Positions 45,281 through 55,541 of a stretch of 64,000 nt of DNA are shown in pieces. The translations under genes were made by a program, and so were the position numbers. Under the pieces are notes generated by a model, which was given only the letters and a program-made list of their open reading frames with translations, was not told where the DNA came from and searched no databases. Each line of letters starts with the position of its first letter. Position 1 is the first letter of the stretch. Source of the DNA: Flavobacterium hibernum. GTDB taxonomy: Bacteria; Bacteroidota; Bacteroidia; Flavobacteriales; Flavobacteriaceae. The stretch is taken from contig NZ_JPRK01000005.1 in NCBI RefSeq assembly GCF_000832125.1, positions 1 through 64,000 of the forward strand, written 5' to 3'.

Positions 45281-45456
45281 TATTACCTGTCTTGTACAAA
45301 TGGTGCAAGACACTATCAATTATTTATTGAAATTAAAAAACACAGTTGTTGTTGCTCTCCTATCGAGGTAGGAAATAGTTTAGCATCTAAATGTATAAAG
45401 CCTGGGAAACCGCCATTTATGCATTGCTAATCAACAGAACGTAAACTAGTACAAAA
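45281..45456 (+). ncRNA. Candidate structured leader between rpsI and rpsB
   Basis: 176 bp without a promoter box. A perfect 10-bp hairpin (TGTCTTGTAC / GTGCAAGACA, 45288-45312, 5-nt loop AAATG, with one G-T pair) is not followed by a T-run. Further on, CCTA/TAGG (near 45358-45371) and GCATctAAAT / ATTTATGC (near 45382-45425) can pair around a GC-richer core (AAGCCTGGGAAACCGCC). Such structure before rpsB points to autogenous control by S2 or an RNA-processing site. The RNA class is not known to me. Confidence 0.4.
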
Positions 45457-46242
45457 ATGGCAAACAAAATAGAAGTTAAAGACTTACTAGAAGCAGGTGT
45501 TCACTTTGGACACATGACTAGAAAATGGGATCCAAATATGGCCCCTTACATTTATATGGAGCGTAATGGTATTCACATTATCAATCTATATAAAACTGCA
45601 GCAAAAATTGAAGAAGCTAACGAAGCTTTGAAAAAAATCGCTGCATCAGGTAGAAAAATTTTATTCGTAGCTACCAAAAAACAAGCAAAAGACATCGTTG
45701 CTGAAAAAGCAAAAGCTGCAAACATGCCTTACATCACTGAAAGATGGCCTGGTGGAATGCTAACTAACTTTGTAACTATTAGAAAGGCAGTTAAAAAAAT
45801 GTCTTCTATTGACAAAATGAAGAAAGATGGTACTTTCATGACGTTATCTAAAAAAGAGCGTTTGCAAGTTGATCGTCTACGTGCTAAATTAGAGAAAAAC
45901 TTAGGTTCAATCGCTGACATGTCTAGACTACCAGCTGCATTGTTCGTAGTAGATATCAAAGCTGAACATATCGCAATAAAAGAAGCACAAAAATTAAACA
46001 TTCCAGTTTTCGCAATGGTTGATACGAATTCTGACCCAAGAGAGGTTGATTACGTTATTCCTGCAAATGATGATGCTTCTAAATCAATTGACAAAATTTT
46101 ATCTTTAGTTACTGCTGCTGTAATCGACGGTCTTTCTGACAGAGGTTCTGAAAAAGAAACTGAAGTTTTCACAGAAGAAGCTGCGGCTCCTGCTGTTGAA
46201 GCTGCACCGGCTGCTGAAGCTGCTCCTGCAACTGAAGAATAA
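45457..46242 (+). CDS. rpsB: 30S ribosomal protein S2
   Basis: 261 residues. N-terminal VKDLLEAGVHFGHMTRKWDP and RWPGGMLTNFVTIRK are S2 hallmarks. The C-terminus has an extra Ala/Glu/Pro-rich tail (VEAAPAAEAAPATEE) that is usual in flavobacteria and probably disordered. S2 joins the small subunit late and binds S1. Followed by tsf. Confidence 0.98.
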   Translation: MANKIEVKDLLEAGVHFGHMTRKWDPNMAPYIYMERNGIHIINLYKTAAKIEEANEALKKIAASGRKILFVATKKQAKDIVAEKAKAANMPYITERWPGGMLTNFVTIRKAVKKMSSIDKMKKDGTFMTLSKKERLQVDRLRAKLEKNLGSIADMSRLPAALFVVDIKAEHIAIKEAQKLNIPVFAMVDTNSDPREVDYVIPANDDASKSIDKILSLVTAAVIDGLSDRGSEKETEVFTEEAAAPAVEAAPAAEAAPATEE

Positions 46243-46378
46243 ATCAAATTTAAATTCCAAATTTTAAATTCTAAAATCCAAACACAAATTAAAAACGTTA
46301 TGTTGATAATTTAATAAAATTGGAATTTAGAATTTAAAAGATGGAATTTTTACTTTTAACATTAAAATTCAAAATATT
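46243..46378. repeat. AAATTCC-type inverted repeat between rpsB and tsf
   Basis: The 136-bp gap is filled with tandem AAATTCC/AAATTCTAAAATCC blocks (about 46249-46281) and their inverted counterpart TTGGAATTTAGAATTTAAAAG (about 46320-46341). The same kind of block is seen at 51571, 58015 and 60386. No promoter is visible, so tsf is probably read through from rpsB. Confidence 0.6.
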
Positions 46379-47341
46379 ATGGCAACAATTACTGCTGCAG
46401 ACGTAAATAAATTAAGACAATCTACAGGTGCCGGAATGATGGACTGTAAAAAAGCTTTAGTTGAGGCTGATGGAGATTTCGATAAAGCTATTCAAGTCCT
46501 AAGAGAAAAAGGACAAAAAGTTGCTGCTAACCGTTCTGACCGTGAGTCTTCTGAAGGAGCTGCTGTTTCTTTTATCAATGCTGACAATACTAGAGGAGCT
46601 ATTATCACTTTAAACTGCGAAACAGATTTCGTAGGTAAAAATGAAGCTTTCGTAACTTTGGCTAAAGAATTAGTAGAAAGAGCTATTAACTTCTCTTCTA
46701 AAGAAGAATTCTTAGCTTCAGATTTCAATGGAATTACTGTTGCTGAAAAATTAATTGAGCAAACTGGAGTTATCGGAGAAAAAATCGAAATCGGTGGTTT
46801 TGAAATTTTAGAAGGTGCTTTCGTTGGATCTTATGTTCACGTTAACAAAATTGCTGCATTAACTGCAATTTCTGCTGCAGTTCCTAACGCTGACGTTTTA
46901 ACTAAAGATGTTTCTATGCAAGTTGCTTCTATGGGAGCTGATACATTATCTTACAAAGATTTTGATCCTGCTTTCGTTGAATCTGAACTTGCTGCTCGTA
47001 TTGCTGTAATCGAAAAAGACAATGAAGAAGCTAAACGTTTAGGAAAAACTTTAAAAAATGTTCCTAAATATATTTCTTTCTCTCAATTAACTGAAGAAGT
47101 TTTAAAACAAGCTGAAGAAGATGCTAAAGCTGAATTAAAAGCTGAAGGTAAACCAGAACAAATTTGGGATAAAATTATTCCTGGAAAAATTCAACGTTTC
47201 ATCTCTGATAATACTACTTTAGATCAAGAGAAAGCTTTATTAGATCAAAACTTCATCAAAGACGATAGTAAAAAAGTTGGCGATTACGTTAAAGGATTCA
47301 ACGTTGAAATCACAGGTTTCAAAAGAGTTTCTTTAGGTTAA
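46379..47341 (+). CDS. tsf: Elongation factor Ts
   Basis: 320 residues. EF-Ts exchanges GDP for GTP on EF-Tu. The N-terminal UBA-like domain (VNKLRQSTGAGMMDCKKALV) and the nucleotide-exchange motif TDFVGKNEAF are clear. The C-terminal segment ends VEITGFKRVSLG. Follows rpsB as in most bacteria and ends at a terminator. Confidence 0.98.
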   Translation: MATITAADVNKLRQSTGAGMMDCKKALVEADGDFDKAIQVLREKGQKVAANRSDRESSEGAAVSFINADNTRGAIITLNCETDFVGKNEAFVTLAKELVERAINFSSKEEFLASDFNGITVAEKLIEQTGVIGEKIEIGGFEILEGAFVGSYVHVNKIAALTAISAAVPNADVLTKDVSMQVASMGADTLSYKDFDPAFVESELAARIAVIEKDNEEAKRLGKTLKNVPKYISFSQLTEEVLKQAEEDAKAELKAEGKPEQIWDKIIPGKIQRFISDNTTLDQEKALLDQNFIKDDSKKVGDYVKGFNVEITGFKRVSLG

Positions 47342-47359
47342 TATATTATTTCAATATTT

Positions 47360-47396
47360 AAAAAGCCCGAATATTAATTTATTCGGGCTTTTTTTG
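47360..47396 (+). terminator. Terminator after tsf
   Basis: Arms AAAAGCCCGAATA / TATTCGGGCTTTT with a short loop and T-run. Confidence 0.9.
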
Positions 47397-47499
47397 TTTT
47401 ACTAGCTCTTAAAATAGCTTTGTCAAAGTTTATATTAAATCTAGCAAATTAGCCATTAAAATCTGTGGATAAAAAAAACAAAACATCTTCATTTTAAAC

Positions 47500-47533
47500 A
47501 AAAAAATCCCTGCATAATAATTATACAGGGACT
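47500..47533 (-). terminator. Terminator of the M3 peptidase gene
   Basis: On the minus strand TCCCTGTATAA / TTATGCAGGGA pair around a short loop, then a run of seven T, about 20 bp after the stop. Confidence 0.85.
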
Positions 47534-47552
47534 TCCTTAAAAATTTAATCTA

Positions 47553-49670
47553 TTATTTTTTATCCTTAATCGGGAAATTTCTAGCACGCATTAAAGCATC
47601 AGATTTAGGGGCTCTACCTCTAAAGTTTTCATAGGCTTTTTCCTGATCAATAGTGTTTCCTACACTAAAAACATTATCATAAAGACGTTTTGCTACTTCT
47701 TTATCATATGGACCTTTTCCTTCTGTAAAAGCTTCCCAAGCATCTGCATTAATTACATCGGCCCACAAATAACTATAATATCCGGCTGCATATCCATCAT
47801 CAGAAAAAATATGCCCGAATTGTGGAATTCTATGACGCATTACAATTTCTGACGGCATATGAAGCGCGTCTAATGTTTCTTTTTCAAATTTATGAGGATC
47901 AATAGTTGTAGTAGTCAAATGAAGTTTCATATCAATCAAAGAACTTGAAATTGTTTCCACTGTTGCGAAACCCTCATTGAAATTAGCAGCCTTTTCAATT
48001 CTATCTACTAACGATTGTGGTAAAGGCTGATTGGTTTTATAATGCAAAGCAAATTTATTCAAAACCTCAGGAGTAGCCAGCCAGTGCTCTAATAATTGCG
48101 AAGGAAACTCAACATAATCTCTTGCGACATTTGTTCCAGATAAAGTTGGATAAGTTACATTAGAGCATAATCCGTGCAGCGCATGTCCAAATTCATGAAA
48201 TAAAGTTGTAGCATCTTCCCAAGAAATTAAAACAGGCTCGTTTGCACTACCTTTAATAAAGTTACAGTTATTAGACACAATGGTTAAAACCTCACCATCC
48301 ATTCTTTGCTGATCGCGGTAAGCATTCATCCAAGCTCCAGAACGTTTTCCTGCACGTGCATATGGATCAAAATACCACAATCCAACAACTTTACCAGTTA
48401 ACTTGTTACTAACTTCCCAAACACGTACATCCGGATGATAAACAGGAACATTTGTAATTTGTTTGAAACTTAAATTAAATAATTCGCCAGCAACCCAAAA
48501 CATACCTTCACGCAGGTTTTCTAATTGTAAATAAGGTTTAACCTCATTTTGATCTAAATCATATTTTGCTTTTCTAACTTTTTCTGCATAGTAACGATAA
48601 TCCCAAGGTTTAATTTTAAATTTACCACCCTCAGCATCCACAATTTTCTGCATTTCAGCAACATCCTGATGTACTTTTTCTACCGCTGGCTCCCAAACTG
48701 ACATCATTAAATCTAAGGTCTTTTTAGGATCTTTTGCCATTTTATTAGACAAACTCCAATCAGCAAAAGTAGGAAATCCTAATAATTTAGCTTTTTTAGT
48801 TCTTAACTGCAAAATAGAAACAAGCGTTGCATTATTATCATTTGCATTGCCATTATCACCACGCTTTACAAAAATATCAAAAGCCTTTTCTCTTAAATCT
48901 CTACGAGTTGAAAAAGTCAAAAACGGTTCAATAGACGAACGTGTATTTGCAATACAGCCCATAACATCAAGTTTTCTATCTTTAGCTTCGGCAATAGCGG
49001 CATTTTTTACCTCGGTAGGCAAACCATCAAAATCGCTTTCTGTTTTCAATGCAACATATTGATTGTGCTCTTCTGCCAATAAATTTTGACTGAACTTTGT
49101 AAAAAGACTCGCTAATTCTTGATTAATTTTCGCAACTTTTTCTTTATCCTTATCATTTAATTTGGCTCCTTCACGAACAAAATCTGTATAATACAACCAA
49201 ACTAAACGTTGTTGTTCACTCGTTAATTTTTTCTTTTCTTTTGAATTATATAAAGCTTCTATTCTTGTAAATAGCTTTTTGTTTTGATAAATTTTGTCAT
49301 TAAATTCAGAAAGCTTTGGAGACATTTCTGTTTCAACATTATCAAATTCCGGAGTACTTAATGTAGAACCATAAATTCCGTAAACAGCATAAATTCTCGA
49401 AATTGCTTTTCCAGAACGTTCTAAAGCTGCAATGGTATTATCAAAAGTTGCTGGTTTAGGATTACTGGTAATAGCATCAATTTCACTTAGTTTTTCCTGA
49501 ATCGCAAATTGAATAGCAGGTTTAAAATCCGAAACCTTATACTCATTAAAAGCTGGAACTCCGCCGTAAGGGCCAGTCCATTTTTTAAGCAACGGATTAT
49601 CAGAATTAGTTTGTGCGTTAGCCGCAAATAAAGTTGTTCCCATGAGAAAAATTGTCATTAATTTTTTCAT
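47553..49670 (-). CDS. dcp: M3-family peptidyl-dipeptidase, exported (Dcp-like)
   Basis: 705 residues from ATG 49670; another ATG two codons earlier (49676) is equally possible. A signal peptide (MKKLMTIFLMGTTLFAANA) indicates export, whereas E. coli Dcp is mainly soluble. Zinc motif HEFGHALHGL (HExxH) with the third ligand Glu in LEHWLATPEV a little downstream. The family clips dipeptides from peptide C-termini. Single gene with its own promoter and terminator. Confidence 0.93.
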   Translation of the reverse strand: MKKLMTIFLMGTTLFAANAQTNSDNPLLKKWTGPYGGVPAFNEYKVSDFKPAIQFAIQEKLSEIDAITSNPKPATFDNTIAALERSGKAISRIYAVYGIYGSTLSTPEFDNVETEMSPKLSEFNDKIYQNKKLFTRIEALYNSKEKKKLTSEQQRLVWLYYTDFVREGAKLNDKDKEKVAKINQELASLFTKFSQNLLAEEHNQYVALKTESDFDGLPTEVKNAAIAEAKDRKLDVMGCIANTRSSIEPFLTFSTRRDLREKAFDIFVKRGDNGNANDNNATLVSILQLRTKKAKLLGFPTFADWSLSNKMAKDPKKTLDLMMSVWEPAVEKVHQDVAEMQKIVDAEGGKFKIKPWDYRYYAEKVRKAKYDLDQNEVKPYLQLENLREGMFWVAGELFNLSFKQITNVPVYHPDVRVWEVSNKLTGKVVGLWYFDPYARAGKRSGAWMNAYRDQQRMDGEVLTIVSNNCNFIKGSANEPVLISWEDATTLFHEFGHALHGLCSNVTYPTLSGTNVARDYVEFPSQLLEHWLATPEVLNKFALHYKTNQPLPQSLVDRIEKAANFNEGFATVETISSSLIDMKLHLTTTTIDPHKFEKETLDALHMPSEIVMRHRIPQFGHIFSDDGYAAGYYSYLWADVINADAWEAFTEGKGPYDKEVAKRLYDNVFSVGNTIDQEKAYENFRGRAPKSDALMRARNFPIKDKK

Positions 49671-49714
49671 TATCATTAAATTGATTTAATATAAAATAAA
49701 ACAGGTTATTGTTC

Positions 49715-49742
49715 CAAATGTAACTAAAAATCGCCAATCAAA
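49715..49742 (-). promoter_or_regulatory. Promoter of the M3 peptidase gene
   Basis: TTTG (49739-49742) and TACATTTG (49715-49722) on the minus strand, 16-bp spacer, about 45 bp before the ATG. Confidence 0.5.
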
Positions 49743-49822
49743 AGAAATTTTTAACTTTCAGATTCCATTAAAACAACACTTTAATTTAAAATTAATCCAA
49801 TCCAACTTATAGAGAAATAGTT

Positions 49823-49830
49823 TAAATTTG
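49823..49830 (+). promoter_or_regulatory. -7 box of the queuosine-precursor transporter gene
   Basis: TAAATTTG, 21 bp before ATG 49852. It overlaps a possible TTG start (49828), which argues for the ATG. No clear -33 element. Confidence 0.4.
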
Positions 49831-49851
49831 GAACATCATTTACCAAATAAC

Positions 49852-50517
49852 ATGTTTAAAACCAGAAAAGAAATTGTTTTTGTAATTCTAGCCGGCATCT
49901 TTATCACAAATGCTGTTGTGGCTGAACTTATTGGAGGAAAATTAATTCAAGTGGGACCATTTGTAATGAGTATTGGAATTTTGCCTTGGCCAGTTGTTTT
50001 TTTAACCACAGATTTGATAAATGAGTATTTTGGAGAAAAAGGTGTGAAAAAATTGTCTTTTATAACTGCCTGCCTAATCGCTTATGCCTTTTTAATACTA
50101 TTTATGGCAATTGTAATTCCAGCTGCCAAAGGAATTAGTCCTGTAAATGATGAGCAATTCAGCGCTGTTTTTGGACAAAGTATGTGGATAATTATAGGTA
50201 GTTTAATTGCTTTTATGGTTTCTCAATTAATCGATGTTTGGATATTTTGGTTTTTTAAAAGAAGAACGGGAGAACGAAAAATATGGTTAAGAACAACAGG
50301 TTCAACCGTAATTTCGCAATTATTTGATTCTTTTATTGTTCTTGGAATCGCTTTTTGGCTACCCGGAAAAATAAACTTTGATACTTTTATTTCGTCAGCT
50401 TTAACAGGATATATTTTTAAACTAACGGTTGCCGTTTTACTTACTCCATTAATCTACGCCGGACACCATTGGATAAAGAACTATTTAAAAGGGGATCATT
50501 CTCACAAAGAAGATTAA
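49852..50517 (+). CDS. Queuosine precursor transporter (YhhQ / DUF165 family)
   Basis: 221 residues from ATG 49852, with six membrane helices. YhhQ proteins import the queuosine precursors preQ0/preQ1. Family stretches include NAVVAELIGGK and LPWPVVFLTTDLINEYFGEK and, near the C-terminus, GSTVISQLFDSFIVLGIAFW. Together with queG at 5269 it indicates that this bacterium handles queuosine, at least by salvage. It is followed after 14 bp by tag, and the two may share a transcript. Confidence 0.9.
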   Translation: MFKTRKEIVFVILAGIFITNAVVAELIGGKLIQVGPFVMSIGILPWPVVFLTTDLINEYFGEKGVKKLSFITACLIAYAFLILFMAIVIPAAKGISPVNDEQFSAVFGQSMWIIIGSLIAFMVSQLIDVWIFWFFKRRTGERKIWLRTTGSTVISQLFDSFIVLGIAFWLPGKINFDTFISSALTGYIFKLTVAVLLTPLIYAGHHWIKNYLKGDHSHKED

Positions 50518-50531
50518 GGTAATTTACAATC

Positions 50532-51101
50532 ATGAAAGACGAAAATTTAGTAAGATGTGGCTGGTGTTCAGCAAGTGATTTATACAAAAAATACCATGAC
50601 GAAGAATGGGGCGTTCCCGTTTATGACGACCCTACTTTATTCGAATTTTTGATTTTAGAAACCTTTCAGGCTGGATTAAGTTGGATTACGATTTTAAACA
50701 AAAGAGAGAATTTCAGAAACGCATTTGACCATTTTGACTATAAAAAAATAGCCAATTATTCCGAAGATAAAATAGAAGGATTACTACAAGATACCGGAAT
50801 TGTCCGCAACAAACTAAAGGTACGTTCTGCAGTTACAAACGCGCAGGCATTTATGAAAGTACAGGAAGAATTTGGAAGTTTTTCTAATTATATCTGGAAA
50901 TTCACCAACGGAAAACCTATCAATAATAATCCAAAAACGTTAAAAGACGTTCCTGCCACTACTCCACTTTCAGATGAGATCAGCAAAGATTTAAAAAAAA
51001 GAGGTTTTAAGTTTGTCGGTTCAACCGTGATTTATGCACACATGCAAGCCACCGGAATGGTCAATGATCACATTGAAGATTGTTGGACAAAAACGAAGTA
51101 A
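50532..51101 (+). CDS. tag: DNA-3-methyladenine glycosylase I
   Basis: 189 residues. Tag removes 3-methyladenine from alkylated DNA. It starts with RCGWCSASDLYKKYHDEEWG, contains FQAGLSWITIL, and ends with HMQATGMVNDHIEDCW; the Cys and His residues at both ends form the zinc snap known for the family. Placed 14 bp after the transporter gene, immediately before the TPP-controlled operon. Confidence 0.95.
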   Translation: MKDENLVRCGWCSASDLYKKYHDEEWGVPVYDDPTLFEFLILETFQAGLSWITILNKRENFRNAFDHFDYKKIANYSEDKIEGLLQDTGIVRNKLKVRSAVTNAQAFMKVQEEFGSFSNYIWKFTNGKPINNNPKTLKDVPATTPLSDEISKDLKKRGFKFVGSTVIYAHMQATGMVNDHIEDCWTKTK

Positions 51102-51166
51102 ACCACTCTTCGTTCACGGGTTTTTAGTCGCAATTTTCAGCTTTTCAAAAACTTGAAACCTGAAAC

Positions 51167-51199
51167 TTGAAACTTTTAAACAAAAATTATCTATATTTG
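51167..51199 (+). promoter_or_regulatory. Promoter of the thi operon
   Basis: TTG (51167-51169) and TATATTTG (51192-51199) with a 22-bp spacer, at the edge of the usual range. It lies just before the TPP aptamer. Confidence 0.5.
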
Positions 51200-51206
51200 C
51201 TTCACA

Positions 51207-51292
51207 CTTTAGGGGTGTCTACTAATAAGTAGGCTGAGATTTTACCCTCTGAACCTGATCTAGTTCATACTAGCGTAGGGAAAAGTAAGATG
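51207..51292 (+). promoter_or_regulatory. TPP riboswitch (THI element)
   Basis: All conserved blocks of the thiamine pyrophosphate aptamer are present: AGGGGTG at 51211, the GGCTGAGAT motif at about 51232, ACCCTCTGAACCTGATC at about 51244, and CTAGCGTAGGGAA at about 51270. It sits in the leader of thiS and should lower expression of the downstream genes when TPP is plentiful. No strong terminator is seen between it and thiS; control of translation is more likely (see 51325-51367). Confidence 0.95.
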
Positions 51293-51324
51293 ACTTCTGC
51301 GCGCATTTTTATGTGCAATTGTAG

Positions 51325-51367
51325 CCATTCCTAAAGTATAACTATATACTAAATTCAAAAGGAATGG
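51325..51367 (+). promoter_or_regulatory. Possible expression platform: hairpin hiding the thiS start
   Basis: CCATTCC (51325-51331) can pair with GGAATGG (51361-51367), which contains the thiS ATG (51364-51366). Inside, AGTATA (51335-51340) pairs with TATACT (51345-51350). This would block the start codon and fits riboswitch control of translation. The link to ligand state is inferred. Confidence 0.45.
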
Positions 51368-51570
51368 AACTAAAAATCAACCAACAAATCAAAAAATTCA
51401 ATGTTGAATCGCTAAGCGTTCAATCATTGCTTGATCTCGAAATTCCCAACAAACAAAACGGAATTGCCGTTGCTATTAATAATACCGTTGTTCCTAAATC
51501 TAATTGGAACCAACATTTCGTACACGAAACCGACGAAATTCTAATTATTTCTGCTACACAAGGTGGGTGA
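51364..51570 (+). CDS. thiS: Sulfur carrier protein ThiS
   Basis: 68 residues, ubiquitin-like fold, ending in Gly-Gly (ATQGG), where ThiF attaches AMP and then sulfur. It donates sulfur for the thiazole ring. First gene after the TPP riboswitch. A 120-bp AAATTCC-rich gap separates it from thiC. Confidence 0.95.
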   Translation: MELKINQQIKKFNVESLSVQSLLDLEIPNKQNGIAVAINNTVVPKSNWNQHFVHETDEILIISATQGG

Positions 51571-53514
<1,944 letters not shown>

Positions 53515-53588
53515 TGAGAAGTTTTCTGTAAAATGTGAAATGCAGTTCACTTTTACATTTTACATTTCACAAAAAACATTTTTCCACT

Positions 53589-54191
53589 ATGATCGTAATC
53601 TCTAATCCTTTTACTATCGCAGATGAAATCAGAATAATTCATTCTTTATTTGAAGAAGGATTATCGATGCTTCATATTCGGAAACCAGATTTTTCAGAGA
53701 TGGAAATGGCGCAATTTATTCATCAAATAAAACCGGAATATCGATCTAATTTGGTTTTGCACAGTCATCATGAATTAGCCGAAGATTTTGGAATTAATCG
53801 AATTCATTTTTCTGAAAAGGAAAGAAAATCTCAATTTGATAATCCTGTAAGATTTTCAAAATCTTGCAGGCATAAATCAACATCAACGCATGCTATTGAA
53901 GATTTTAATGCTTTAGAAAATGATTTTGATTACGCATTCCTGAGTCCTGTTTATAAAAGCATTTCCAAAGATGATTATAGTCCAAAAACAGATCTATTTG
54001 AAGCTTTAAAATCTCGAACAAACATTAAAACAAAAGTTATCGCTTTAGGCGGAATTTCTCCTGAAAATCTAGACAAAACAATTCAAAATGGTTTTGATGA
54101 TGTTGCGCTTTTAGGAAGTATTTGGAAGAATGAAAACCCAATAAAACAATTCAAATTATGTCAGAAAATCGTCCGTTCGTACTTTCAGTAG
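53589..54191 (+). CDS. ThiE/TenI-like protein, probable thiazole tautomerase
   Basis: 200 residues from ATG 53589. A ThiE-superfamily barrel, but with non-canonical residues: DYAFLSPVYKSISK replaces the DYVG(V)GP...T(P)TK motif, and HSHHELAEDFGINRIHFSEKE stands where ThiE has NDR...ADGVHLGQED. A true ThiE lies downstream, so this one is probably TenI-like. At 53844-53870 a 27-bp palindromic repeat is embedded in the coding region, adding about nine residues (PVRFSKSCR) ahead of STSTHAIEDF. Overlaps thiD by 34 bp. Confidence 0.8.
   Translation: MIVISNPFTIADEIRIIHSLFEEGLSMLHIRKPDFSEMEMAQFIHQIKPEYRSNLVLHSHHELAEDFGINRIHFSEKERKSQFDNPVRFSKSCRHKSTSTHAIEDFNALENDFDYAFLSPVYKSISKDDYSPKTDLFEALKSRTNIKTKVIALGGISPENLDKTIQNGFDDVALLGSIWKNENPIKQFKLCQKIVRSYFQ
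53844..53870. repeat. 27-bp palindromic element inside the tenI/thiE-like coding region
   Basis: Arms CCTGTAAGATTTT and AAAATCTTGCAGG are inverted complements with one T-G wobble, around a single C. CCTGCAAGATTTT-type palindromes are, to my knowledge, frequent between genes in flavobacteria. Here it is read in frame as PVRFSKSCR without breaking the gene. Confidence 0.75.
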
Positions 54192-54913
54192 CAGGTTTTG
54201 ATCCTTCTGCCGGCGCGGGTGTTTTAGCTGATGTTAAAACATTCGAACAACATAAAGTTACGGGATTTGCAATTATAACTGCCAATACCATACAAACTGA
54301 AAATAAGTTTCATGAAATTCAGTGGACAGATCTGAGCTTTGTTACGCGTTCAATTGAAACTTTATTTCTGAGCTATGAAATCAGCGTCGTAAAAATTGGT
54401 GTTGTTCCCTCTTTACATTACTTGAACGGAATTCTTTCGACTATAAAACTATTGTCACCAACAACAAAAATTGTTTGGGATCCTGTTTTAAAATCGACTA
54501 CAGAACATGAATTCATGAAACTTGAAGACGATGTAGACTTGAACCAAATACTAGCAAAAACAGATTTAATTACACCAAATCAAAATGAGATAAACGTTTT
54601 GTTTCCTGGTTTTCTTTTGAATAAACTTTGGCTCGAAAAAGAACTTCCAACCAATATTTTATTGAAAGGAGGACATAGCAAATCTGAAATTGGCATTGAT
54701 CGATTATTCCTTAAAAATGAGATTATTGAAATGCTTCCTGCTCAAAAAAAATGTTCCGAAAAACACGGCTCCGGGTGTGTTTTATCAGCCGCAATAGCCT
54801 CAAATCTCGCATTAAAACAGACTTTGCAAGAAGCTTGCAAAAATGGAAAAACCTACATAGAAAAATACCTGAGTTCAACTTCAACATTAATCGGATATCA
54901 TTATGTACAATAA
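54158..54913 (+). CDS. thiD: Hydroxymethylpyrimidine/phosphomethylpyrimidine kinase ThiD
   Basis: 251 residues. ThiD phosphorylates HMP and HMP-P to HMP-PP. Ribokinase-like signatures: SVAGFDPSAGAGVLADVKTF at residues 10-29 and KHGSGCVLSAAIAS with the anion-hole GSGC near 205. Overlaps the preceding gene by 34 bp and thiE by 11 bp, showing tight operon packing. Confidence 0.95.
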   Translation: MSENRPFVLSVAGFDPSAGAGVLADVKTFEQHKVTGFAIITANTIQTENKFHEIQWTDLSFVTRSIETLFLSYEISVVKIGVVPSLHYLNGILSTIKLLSPTTKIVWDPVLKSTTEHEFMKLEDDVDLNQILAKTDLITPNQNEINVLFPGFLLNKLWLEKELPTNILLKGGHSKSEIGIDRLFLKNEIIEMLPAQKKCSEKHGSGCVLSAAIASNLALKQTLQEACKNGKTYIEKYLSSTSTLIGYHYVQ

Positions 54914-55541
54914 ACTACAATACATTTCGCAAGGAAAAACAATCGAGGAGCAATTGTATAATATTCATCAGGCATTAGACGCTGGATGTGATTGGATACA
55001 AATGCGTTTTAAAAACCAAACCGCAAAAAACACGTTTGCTTTGGCCGAAGCCGTAAAGTTTTTATGCGAAGAATATTTGGCCAATTTTATTGTAAACGAC
55101 AATTTATATCTCGCCCAACAAATTGCTGCCGATGGAGTGCATCTTGGGCTTACAGATATGAAAATTGATCAGGCAAGAGCCATTTTGGGCAATACAAAAA
55201 TCATTGGCGGTACAGCCAATACTTTTGAAGATATTAAAAATCATGCAAAAAATGGCTGTGATTACATTGGTTTAGGACCTTTTAGATTTACTGAAACAAA
55301 AGAAAAATTAAGTCCTATTTTGGGTTTATCAGGATATTTTAGAATCATTGAAGAGCTAAAAAAACACAATATTCAGATTCCGGTTTATGCCATTGGCGGA
55401 ATTACTCTAAAAGATATAAGCCCTTTAATGGAAACTGGAATTCACGGAATTGCCATTTCTGGAATGGTCACAAAAAGCGAGGAAAAAGAAAAATTAATTC
55501 AACAATTAAACGAAAAATTATATGCAAACGTCATTGTTTAA
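54903..55541 (+). CDS. thiE: Thiamine phosphate synthase ThiE
   Basis: 212 residues. ThiE joins HMP-PP with the thiazole phosphate to thiamine phosphate. Canonical motifs: [43 protein letters not shown] and PVYAIGGIT. These complete residues distinguish it from the ThiE-like protein upstream. Overlaps thiG by 20 bp. Confidence 0.94.
   Translation: MYNKLQYISQGKTIEEQLYNIHQALDAGCDWIQMRFKNQTAKNTFALAEAVKFLCEEYLANFIVNDNLYLAQQIAADGVHLGLTDMKIDQARAILGNTKIIGGTANTFEDIKNHAKNGCDYIGLGPFRFTETKEKLSPILGLSGYFRIIEELKKHNIQIPVYAIGGITLKDISPLMETGIHGIAISGMVTKSEEKEKLIQQLNEKLYANVIV

Noticed and set aside
53535..53588. GTG start of the TenI/ThiE-like gene 18 codons upstream
   Set aside because: The extension (MKCSSLLHFTFHKKHF) has no family likeness; ATG 53589 starts at the first barrel strand MIVISNP.
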